From Nitrospiria bacterium (GTDB taxonomy: Bacteria; Nitrospirota; Nitrospiria; SBBL01; JAADHI01), in assembly GCA_945787655.1 (NCBI GenBank), contig CALZIJ010000047.1, forward strand, positions 1 to 33,200: a stretch of 33,200 nucleotides of DNA. The letters run 5' to 3'. Both the position numbers and the translations under genes were made by a program. Shown here piece by piece: positions 26,519 through 33,200 of this stretch. Position 1 is the first letter of the stretch; each line of letters begins with the position of its first letter. Below the pieces are notes generated by a model, which was given only the letters and a program-made list of their open reading frames with translations, was not told where the DNA came from and did no database searches.

Positions 26519-27727
26519 TCAAATATCCGTCTCTTCGCTGACCAGGTGGCCCGTTTCAAACCGTCTTCCCGACAACACACTTAAGTCCAGCGTTTGATAA
26601 GCCCCGCTAAGAATCAATTCAGCCAGGCCGCGGCCAGCCGCGTACGACTGCATTACGCCATGACCCGAAAAGGAATGGGCCTCATACACATTGTCGAGGC
26701 CGGATACCGCTCCGATAATAGCACTTTTGTCAGGGGAAACGGCATATAATCCGGCCCACCCGCCAGTGCGTTTCAGCCGGTCAAACCGGCTGCTGCGTGC
26801 GGACAGCCTCGGCCAAACTTCGGTCATAAAGAAGCCCTCTCCCTCGTCATCAAAGCAGTATCCTGGTGCTTCCGAAGGCACGGCATACCCCGAAAGAATG
26901 TGGCCTGCCTCATGATGAAAATAAAGACCAGTCGTATCAACCACCATACCGTAAGGGGACAAATCTATATCCTGTCCGTGTATTATGGCGACCTGTCGCC
27001 GCAGAGGCCGTGCCGGAGTCGTTTGGCCATATAATGCCGAAAGACGAGGCGCCCAGCATCCGGCGGCATTGACCAAAATTCCGGTTTTAAGGGTCGTCTT
27101 TTCCGCCTCGTCCGGAAGGTTTTCATCCACAAGGTATTGCGCCACGGCCTCGTCTGTTTCAATCCGCTTCAATTCGACAGATTGCACCTTATCTGACTTG
27201 ACCGTGACTGACGACACGGCCTGGTGGTCGATCCACTGAACCCCCGATGATTCGGCCTTCGAACGATAATAGGATTTCAACAAATTCGGATTAATCAGCC
27301 CGTCATTGGGAGAGAAAATCGCCTTGTAAACGCCGCCCAATCGATCCAAAAAAGGAAAACGTCGAGGGATCGCGTCTTGCGGTAACGGCACCACGGTCAC
27401 CCCTAAACGGGTTTGTAAATCCATTCGCCGCGCCGCTTCGGGCCACGCGCTTTCATCATACAACCAGAGATACCCTTTTTGCTGGAAACCGACTGCTTCG
27501 GCGACGGACTGATAAAACAGGATGGATGCATTCGAAAGATCGATATTGACCGCCGCACCCCAAGTCGCGCGGACGCCGCCTGCGTTGCGTTCGGACGATC
27601 CCCATTTTCCACTCAGATCACAATCAACAACCCCAATGCCCGTTGCGCCCTGCTCGGCCAGGGCCATCGCAATGCTGCTGCCAATAATACCGCCGCCCAC
27701 GATCAGGATATTGAATGATTGCGCCAT
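26519..27727 (-). CDS. FAD-dependent amine/amino-acid oxidoreductase (DAO family)
   Basis: The predicted protein is 402 residues. The N-terminal dinucleotide-binding motif is ILIVGGGIIGSSIAMALAE, and SSERNAGGVRATW is the segment that binds or links flavin in sarcosine/glycine-oxidase-type enzymes. The C-terminal DAO motif is EAHSFSGHGVMQSYAAGRGLAELI. It should oxidise a secondary amine or amino acid such as sarcosine, dimethylglycine, proline or a D-amino acid. It lies 15 bases after purU, which fits one-carbon metabolism: demethylation units can be released via formyl-THF to formate. There is no signal peptide, so it is cytoplasmic. Confidence 0.87.
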   Translation of the reverse strand: MAQSFNILIVGGGIIGSSIAMALAEQGATGIGVVDCDLSGKWGSSERNAGGVRATWGAAVNIDLSNASILFYQSVAEAVGFQQKGYLWLYDESAWPEAARRMDLQTRLGVTVVPLPQDAIPRRFPFLDRLGGVYKAIFSPNDGLINPNLLKSYYRSKAESSGVQWIDHQAVSSVTVKSDKVQSVELKRIETDEAVAQYLVDENLPDEAEKTTLKTGILVNAAGCWAPRLSALYGQTTPARPLRRQVAIIHGQDIDLSPYGMVVDTTGLYFHHEAGHILSGYAVPSEAPGYCFDDEGEGFFMTEVWPRLSARSSRFDRLKRTGGWAGLYAVSPDKSAIIGAVSGLDNVYEAHSFSGHGVMQSYAAGRGLAELILSGAYQTLDLSVLSGRRFETGHLVSEETDI

Positions 27728-27742
27728 GATCTGTGGTACCCC

Positions 27743-28618
27743 TCATGAAAACAGGATGGTCTTGTTTTTAAACACCGTCACCTTTCGGTTCAGGTGCTGC
27801 CATATGGCCCGCGACAACACGACTTTTTCCAGATCACGTCCTTTCCGGATAAAATCCTCGACACGATCGGTATGGCTCACCGGAACCACATCCTGCTCGA
27901 TAATCGGCCCGCCATCCAGTTCCGCCGTCACATAATGGCTCGTCACCCCGATAATCTTCACGCCCCGCTCATACGCGGAATGATACGGTCTTGCTCCGGG
28001 AAAGGCCGGTAAAAAAGAGTGATGAATATTAATGATGCGATGGGGATAGTGACGGACAAAGTCATCTGATAAAATTTGCATATAGCGGGCCAGTACAACG
28101 AAATCAATATGATATTGCTTCAATAGCGCCAGCTCTTTTTCTTCTTGTTCTTTTTTATTTTCCTTGGTGACGGGAAGCACATGGAAATCAATGTCCAGAT
28201 TTTTAGCGGCGGGTTCCAGGTCCGGATGATTGCTGATGATGAGCGGAATCTCCACTTGCCATTCCCCGGCCTGATACCGCGACAACACATCATAAAGACA
28301 ATGCGCATGTTGAGAGACAAACACCGCCATGCGGGGCCGCTCATCCGAGGTGTACAGGGACCACTCCATCTTGAAAGGACTTGCGATGACCTCCTGAAAT
28401 CGTTTTTTAAACAAGTCCACCCCAATCTCAAAACCCGCAAAGTCCCATTCAATCCGCATGAAAAAATGGTTTTCGATGGGGTCCACATACTGCTCCAAAT
28501 TGATGATGTTACCGTTTCTTTCCCGAATAAAAGCCGTTACCGACGCGATCAACCCTTTCTGGTCCGGACAAGAAACAATCAGGGTGGCCGAAACATCGGT
28601 CTTATGCTCAGAACTCAT
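27743..28618 (-). CDS. purU: Formyltetrahydrofolate deformylase
   Basis: The predicted protein is 291 residues, typical length. An N-terminal ACT domain (~10-85; LIVSCPDQKGLIASVTAFI) is followed by a formyltransferase-fold domain with LARYMQILSDDFVRHYP, NIHHSFLPAFPGARPY and the catalytic Asp region AELDGGPIIEQD. It hydrolyses 10-formyl-THF to THF and formate, balancing one-carbon pools. ATG 28618 has a strong GGAGGAA site. It is the first gene of the leftward cluster with the FAD oxidase, CDF transporter, methyltransferase and aminotransferase. Confidence 0.96.
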   Translation of the reverse strand: MSSEHKTDVSATLIVSCPDQKGLIASVTAFIRERNGNIINLEQYVDPIENHFFMRIEWDFAGFEIGVDLFKKRFQEVIASPFKMEWSLYTSDERPRMAVFVSQHAHCLYDVLSRYQAGEWQVEIPLIISNHPDLEPAAKNLDIDFHVLPVTKENKKEQEEKELALLKQYHIDFVVLARYMQILSDDFVRHYPHRIINIHHSFLPAFPGARPYHSAYERGVKIIGVTSHYVTAELDGGPIIEQDVVPVSHTDRVEDFIRKGRDLEKVVLSRAIWQHLNRKVTVFKNKTILFS

Positions 28619-28798
28619 CTATTCCTCCGTGTCATCATTCGCGGTTTACATTGGTTCAATTGATTTTGAAGATAGGACTTATTTTAAAAAGATGCAAATA
28701 TTTTGACTATTTTCTTCTCCGACCGCCTTCCGTGTCAATGCCTGCATTATTCCGGAGCAACCGAAGACAAAGACGGCATTTATGATATGATGCCCCCC

Positions 28799-30172
28799 AT
28801 GAATACATATGACGTGATGGTTATCGGCGCGGGCAGCGCAGGACGTTATGCGGCGCGGGCCGCCGCCGGGCAGGGGGCAAAGGTCGGCCTGGTGGAAGTG
28901 GGTCCCTTCGGCGGGCTTTGCATATTAAAAGGCTGCATGCCGACAAAGGCCTATTTGCGATCAGCTGAACTGGTTGGTCTTATCCAGCGCAGTCCGGAAA
29001 TCGGTGTCCATACCGAAGGGAACATCCGGCTCGATTTTAACCACATCAAAAAAAGGAAAGACCGGCTCATTGCGGAAATGGCGGACTACGCGAAAATGGG
29101 CATCGACAGCGAAGACAATATCACGCTGCTCGAAGGCCCGGCCCAATTTTTATCCCCCCGGTCCATTCAAGTGGGCAACACCGAGTACACCTGTGAAAAA
29201 TTTGTCATCGCCACCGGATCAAAAGAAATCATTCCGCCTTTTCCGGGCCTGAAGGAAACGGGCTTCATCACCAGCGACGATGCACTCGAACTGGGGAAAT
29301 TACCCGCCTCGCTCATTGTGTTGGGCGGCGGGGCGGAGGCCCTGGAATTTGGACAGTTTTTCCACCGCATGGGCGTTCAAACCACACTCATTCAGCGCAG
29401 TGCACACGTTTTAAGCTGGGAAGACGCTGATGTCGGCGAAGCCCTGGGGAAGATTTTTCGGAAAGACGGCATCGATCTGAAAACAGGCACAAAAATCACG
29501 CATATCGAAAAAACCGGCTCCATTAAAAAAGTGACTTTTGAACACGAAGGCAAACCCCTTACGGTTGAAGGCAATGAGATACTGCTTGTCACGGGCCGGA
29601 CAGGGAATGTCGAAAACCTGCGTCTCGATCAAGCCGGTGTCGAAATGGATAACTCGGGAATCCGCGTCAATGCGTATTTACAAACCAGCAATCCGAATAT
29701 TTATGCGGCGGGGGATGTCACGGGTCTGAACCTGGTCGTCAATGTCGCCACCCATCAGGGGGATATCGCCGGGACAAACGTGATCAACGGGCCTGAAAAA
29801 AAAGCGGACTACCGCGTCATGCCGATTGCCGTGTTTTGCGATCCGCAATTTGCCAAGGTCGGACTGTCAGAAAAAGAGGCCGAGGCACAGGGAATTGCCG
29901 TGCAAGTCGGCAAATATCCCTTTGACGATCTGGGCAAAGCTATCGTGACAAACCAGACGGAAGGGTTCATGAAAATTTTGGCGAACCCCAAAAGCGGTGA
30001 AATTCTGGGCGCTCAAATTCTCGGCGCAGAGGCCTCGAACCTCATTCACCAGGCCGCCATCGCCATGCATTATCGGGCGACCCTGAAGGACTATGCCAAC
30101 ATTGCCCACATCCACCCCACGCTGGCCGAGATTATGCTTTATGCGGTGGAAGACATGCTGGGGATCGATTAA
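28799..30172 (+). CDS. Dihydrolipoamide dehydrogenase-like flavoprotein disulfide reductase
   Basis: The predicted protein is 457 residues. I start at ATG 28799 because YDVMVIGAGSAGRYAA, the FAD motif, follows at once; the frame opens at 28703, and ATGs 28787/28790 are possible. The redox disulfide GGLCILKGCMPTK has the CX4C spacing. The NAD motif is LIVLGGGAEALEF, and the second FAD motif is IYAAGDVTG. The C-terminal catalytic pair lies in HIHPTLAE. It transfers electrons between NAD(P)H and a disulfide substrate. No E2 or glycine-cleavage gene is nearby, so a lipoamide role is not proven; the family also includes mercuric reductase-like and soluble disulfide reductases. Confidence 0.92.
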   Translation: MNTYDVMVIGAGSAGRYAARAAAGQGAKVGLVEVGPFGGLCILKGCMPTKAYLRSAELVGLIQRSPEIGVHTEGNIRLDFNHIKKRKDRLIAEMADYAKMGIDSEDNITLLEGPAQFLSPRSIQVGNTEYTCEKFVIATGSKEIIPPFPGLKETGFITSDDALELGKLPASLIVLGGGAEALEFGQFFHRMGVQTTLIQRSAHVLSWEDADVGEALGKIFRKDGIDLKTGTKITHIEKTGSIKKVTFEHEGKPLTVEGNEILLVTGRTGNVENLRLDQAGVEMDNSGIRVNAYLQTSNPNIYAAGDVTGLNLVVNVATHQGDIAGTNVINGPEKKADYRVMPIAVFCDPQFAKVGLSEKEAEAQGIAVQVGKYPFDDLGKAIVTNQTEGFMKILANPKSGEILGAQILGAEASNLIHQAAIAMHYRATLKDYANIAHIHPTLAEIMLYAVEDMLGID

Positions 30173-30194
30173 AGCTTGTTGAAAAAAATTGAAT

Positions 30195-30947
30195 TTATTG
30201 CCTGACGGTGTTTTTTTCGGGCAGGGCGCTGAGGGCTTCTTTGATCACCGTCGATGTCGCCGGAATCGTATCCACGGCCGGGAATTTAATGGTTTCAATG
30301 CCTTTAACCATGCCGATGTCGCGTGCGAACCAGCTAGTGGTTTCATCCACCAGCTCGAATAATTCGTTATTTTTAGAAAGGGTCAGTTTGATTTTCATCA
30401 GTCCGGTCAATTTGAGTGCCTTTTCAAATCGGCCCGCCGGGACAGAAACCGCTTCAAAACCTTCGACGGTCACCTTGGCCATCACAGCAGCCAGTTCCTC
30501 AATCCCGTCACCGTCCAAATCCTGACCGTAAGGCACGGCAGATTTTTCAACCTGAGTGAATGATTGGCCCACCCGGAGCGGGAACTGCATCACCAAATAA
30601 GGCACCAATTTGCTTTCAAAGGGTGTCGTGGGTTCACCGCCGTGATATACCACGCTGTCATCATTTCGGGAAAAATAATGTTCCGCCGGCCCCTGGTTGG
30701 CCTGATTGCTTTCCGTAAATATTTTTACTTCGACCCCGTCTTTTCTCGTCGTTCCTTTTACGGTGGAAACATTGGTATACGTTGCAATTTTCTGTACTTT
30801 TTCATCAATCGTCCCCTCATAAGTCCAGCGCATGCCGATCTCATCGGGGAAATACCGTTCAAGTTCGGGGATGGGGCCTTCTTCGGCATTGGCGGTGAGC
30901 GTCGATGTCATCAGCAGGGCGATTACTATAATGTTCATCACTTTCAT
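30195..30947 (-). CDS. Secreted protein of unknown function
   Basis: The predicted protein is 250 residues. The N-terminus MKVMNIIVIALLMTSTLTANA is a signal peptide with likely cleavage after ANA (residue 21). The mature part starts with YFPDEIGMRWTYEG, a pattern seen in many uncharacterised periplasmic proteins. It is beta-rich and holds one EF-hand-like calcium loop, DLDGDGIEEL. No catalytic motif is recognised. It is convergent with the flavoprotein gene (22 bases apart). Confidence 0.8.
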   Translation of the reverse strand: MKVMNIIVIALLMTSTLTANAEEGPIPELERYFPDEIGMRWTYEGTIDEKVQKIATYTNVSTVKGTTRKDGVEVKIFTESNQANQGPAEHYFSRNDDSVVYHGGEPTTPFESKLVPYLVMQFPLRVGQSFTQVEKSAVPYGQDLDGDGIEELAAVMAKVTVEGFEAVSVPAGRFEKALKLTGLMKIKLTLSKNNELFELVDETTSWFARDIGMVKGIETIKFPAVDTIPATSTVIKEALSALPEKNTVRQ

Positions 30948-31236
30948 AGACCTGATCCTGTCTCACCATTTACAACGACGGTGCGCTACTGTACGACAGC
31001 ACAACAGCCAAAAGCAACCGGAGGCGAGACACAAAAAAGAGGGCAGGCCAAAAACCCATTCCCTTCATTGCTTTTTTCTTTGGGATCGGTTAAAAATCGT
31101 TGACACAACATTCGTTTTGTTTTTTCAGGCTGATTCCCCGAACACATCGTCGTTTTCTCCACTGCCGGGAACACCATCCTGAACTTTTTTCACATCATGA
31201 CAGACCGATCACTCAGGAAGGGATGTCGATTTAATA
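30948..31236. other. Divergent intergenic region before the STAND gene
   Basis: There is no gene in these 289 bases. On the plus strand a perfect TTGACA at 31100-31105 could be a -35 box for the STAND gene, but the position 17 bases on reads TTTCAG, a poor -10. An AGGAAGGG motif (31215-31222) lies 14 bases before the STAND ATG, farther than usual, so that start may be weak or regulated. Confidence 0.4.
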
Positions 31237-33200
31237 ATGAGCACAATCAAAATATTTCTGGCTTCGTCCTCGGAACTAAAAGCCGACCGCGAACAATTCG
31301 AGATATTCATTAACCGTAAAAACAAGGACTGGCACGACAAAGGGGTTTTTCTGGAATTGGTGATCTGGGAAGACTTTCCCGACGCCATGTCACAGACCCG
31401 TTTGCAAGATGAATACAACACCGCCCTCCGCAAATGCGATCTTTTTGTCATGTTGTTTTGCACGAAAGTCGGCCTCTACACCGCGGAGGAATTTGAAACC
31501 GCCTTCGGCGCGTTTCAGAAAAACAACACGCCCCTGATCTACACCTATTTTAAAGATGCCCCAATCACGACAGGCAGTGCGGTTGAAGAAGATATGATGA
31601 GCATGTGGACCTTTCGGAAAAAAATAAAAACGCTGGGTCATTTTGTTACCGTCTATAAAAACATCGAGGATCTACAGCTTCAATTCGGCCAACAGCTGGA
31701 CAAACTGGCTGACGCGGGCTTCATTAAACTCACAACAAACGCGCCCGCGCGTTTTGCCGAAAACCAGCATACCATCCCTCACTTGCTCACGCCGCCGCCC
31801 TTTTTGCCGGACAATTTTTTAGGGCGGGATGAAGACCTCAAGACGATTAAAAACCAGTTGTTTGATGAAAACAATCTTTTGCTGCTCGTGAACGGCGAAG
31901 GCGGCATCGGCAAAACCTCGCTGGCTTCGAAATATTTTCACGATTATCAAGGGGAATACACCCATGCCGCCTGGGTGCTGAGCGAGGGCGATATCGCCCA
32001 GGCGCTTTTGCAGGCGCTGCCGGGGCCTTTGGGGCTGCGCTTTGCGGAAAAGGCGCCCTCCGAGGCGCGCTTAGCCGAGCTGCTGCGGGTCTTGGCCGGG
32101 CTTCAAGCGCCCTGCCTTTTAGTCATCGATAACGCCAATGCGCTTGCGGACCTTGAGCGGCGCTACCTGGACCTGCGGCGCTGCCCCAATGTTCATATAT
32201 TGCTCACAAGCCGCATCACCGCCTTCGGCCACGCGCCCGCCTTTAAAATCGAGGGGCTGCCCGCGGGCGAGGCGCTTGCCCTTTTCCGTCGGCATTACCC
32301 CGCACATCTTGCCAGCGAAGATGCGCTTTTTGAAGACATTCGGGCTGCCACGGGCGGCAATACGCTCGTCATCGAATTGCTCGCAAAAACCCTGCACGCC
32401 GCCAATCAGCTCAAAACCCGCACCACCTTAAGCGGCCTGCTTTCAAACTTGCGCGAAAAGGGCCTGCTCGCCCTTGGACAGAGCCGGGCCGTATCTACCG
32501 CCTATCAAAGCCAAGGCACGCTGCGGCAGGAGAAGCCAGAGGCCATTATTTCCGCCATGTACGACCTCACCCCCTTGTCGCAGGAAGAATGCGCCCTGCT
32601 CTCTGTTTTCTCGGTTCTGCCTGCGGAAAACATCCCTTTTAACATTTTGGAAAGCCTGCTCGGCGGCGGGGACGCGCTGGAAACACCCCTGCTGTCACTC
32701 GCCCGGCAGGGCTGGGTCGAATACAACGAAAACACCCGCGCCTTCAAGTGCAGCCCGGTCGTGCAGGAAATCACAAAGAAGAAAAACCCGAAGCTTTTTG
32801 AAGACTGCCAGTCACTCATCGCCGCCTTGTCGGACAAGCTGAAATTCGAAGGGTACACAGGCCATTTACTAAATGCCAGCTATGCGGAGGCCGCGCTGTT
32901 TGCCCGTTACGGACAAAGCCTCGTGCCCCCCTTTTCTGTCGCCACCCATGAAGTCGCCGTCCTCTGTGAACGGATCGGCAATTATCACACAGCGACCGGC
33001 AATTTTCCGCAAGCCCTGCAATTTTTTGAAGACTACGAACGTCTCGAAAAAGACCTGCATAAGGCGCACCCCGACAATGTCACCTTTAAAAATAGTCTCG
33101 CCATCGCCTGCCAATTTCTCGGCAATACGCATGCAGCGCTCGGGGACCCGAAAAAGGCTCTCGGCTTTTTTGAAGACTACGAACGTCTCGGAAAAGACCT
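31237..33200 (+). CDS. STAND NTPase with TIR-like N-terminus and TPR C-terminus (partial)
   Basis: At least 654 residues; the frame has no stop and runs off the window. Residues 4-105 resemble TIR/DUF4062-type domains (IFLASSSELKADR; CDLFVMLFCTKVG; YTAEEFETAF with Glu84, 85 and 87 as possible catalytic acids). Residues ~190-460 form an NB-ARC-like NTPase: Walker A GEGGIGKTS (220-228), Walker B CLLVIDN (Asp298) and sensor ILLTSR (321-326), then winged-helix-like sequence. From ~580, TPR repeats begin with a 48-residue period. This is the layout of NLR-like proteins that sense phage proteins and trigger host death or NAD loss. ATG 31237 is the only possible start after an upstream in-frame TGA. 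Bases ~31970-32500 are notably GC-rich compared with the first 600 bases. Confidence 0.85.
   Translation, partial: MSTIKIFLASSSELKADREQFEIFINRKNKDWHDKGVFLELVIWEDFPDAMSQTRLQDEYNTALRKCDLFVMLFCTKVGLYTAEEFETAFGAFQKNNTPLIYTYFKDAPITTGSAVEEDMMSMWTFRKKIKTLGHFVTVYKNIEDLQLQFGQQLDKLADAGFIKLTTNAPARFAENQHTIPHLLTPPPFLPDNFLGRDEDLKTIKNQLFDENNLLLLVNGEGGIGKTSLASKYFHDYQGEYTHAAWVLSEGDIAQALLQALPGPLGLRFAEKAPSEARLAELLRVLAGLQAPCLLVIDNANALADLERRYLDLRRCPNVHILLTSRITAFGHAPAFKIEGLPAGEALALFRRHYPAHLASEDALFEDIRAATGGNTLVIELLAKTLHAANQLKTRTTLSGLLSNLREKGLLALGQSRAVSTAYQSQGTLRQEKPEAIISAMYDLTPLSQEECALLSVFSVLPAENIPFNILESLLGGGDALETPLLSLARQGWVEYNENTRAFKCSPVVQEITKKKNPKLFEDCQSLIAALSDKLKFEGYTGHLLNASYAEAALFARYGQSLVPPFSVATHEVAVLCERIGNYHTATGNFPQALQFFEDYERLEKDLHKAHPDNVTFKNSLAIACQFLGNTHAALGDPKKALGFFEDYERLGKD
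33022..33200 (+). repeat. 144-bp in-gene repeat encoding TPR units
   Basis: The stretch beginning TTTTTTGAAGACTACGAACG at 33022 recurs at 33166, exactly 144 bases on, with one mismatch over ~35 bases. The unit encodes FFEDYERLxKDL within a 48-residue TPR. The near-identity at DNA level points to recent duplication, and more copies probably lie beyond the window. Confidence 0.85.

Noticed and set aside
28619-28702. Divergent promoters between purU and the flavoprotein gene
   Set aside because: Minus-strand TTGCAT/TATCTT (17-base spacer) and plus-strand TTGATT-like boxes can be found, but each matches the consensus too poorly in an AT-rich stretch to list as a feature.

Overview
The window is almost entirely a bacterial chromosomal segment with moderate GC content and a Gram-negative-type gene set: a lipoprotein, a signal-peptide protein and a periplasmic-type lytic transglycosylase. 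Gene order and protein style fit a Nitrospirota, Nitrospinota or deltaproteobacterial-grade lineage. No rRNA is present, so this placement is an inference. The first ~430 bases look foreign. They carry the GC-rich 3' end of an alphaproteobacterial-type rpsA, then the first ~19 codons of ihfB, which break off into unrelated AT-rich DNA. This suggests a chimeric contig end or a recombination joint.

Layout. 1-850: foreign end, 21-bp tandem repeat and an AT-rich gap with a good sigma70-like promoter. 850-3807 (+): a three-gene unit of a holin-like multi-spanning membrane protein, a lipoprotein and a leaderless peptidoglycan-binding/SLT muramidase, which may be a lysis- or wall-opening-type cassette. 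4109-7788 (+): a signalling unit of a histidine kinase with a degenerate receiver, a receiver-HDOD protein and a stand-alone receiver, closed by a symmetrical terminator. 7841-13834 (-): RNase P RNA, RNase HI, a zinc-ribbon coiled-coil protein, a CAU tRNA, rpoD, dnaG and a YqeY protein, transcribed from a TTGACA/TATTAT promoter upstream of yqeY; rnpB may have its own promoter. 13975-24248 (-): the classic translation/RNA operon rimP-nusA-infB-ylxP-rbfA-truB-rpsO-pnp-M16 peptidase, with a promoter and an intrinsic-terminator-like leader before rimP and a long stem-loop before pnp. 24287-28618 (-): purU, a FAD amine/amino-acid oxidase, a short CDF metal transporter, a SAM methyltransferase and a D-amino-acid-type aminotransferase. 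28799-30172 (+): a lipoamide-dehydrogenase-like flavoprotein. 30195-30947 (-): a secreted protein of unknown function. 31237-end (+): a large STAND NTPase with a TIR-like N-terminus and C-terminal TPR repeats, cut by the window edge.

Two core genes are damaged. nusA is one uninterrupted frame apart from two in-frame TAG codons eight codons apart in the S1 domain. pnp lacks about 77 nt covering the catalytic aspartates of its second RNase PH domain, which shifts the frame. With the foreign left end, these could be assembly or strain-mixture errors; if real, they would be striking because both genes sit in the RNA-metabolism operon.

The best candidates for novel biology are the TIR-like/STAND/TPR protein (probable NLR-like defence gene) and the membrane protein-lipoprotein-leaderless muramidase cassette. 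No CRISPR array, insertion sequence or phage structural gene was seen.
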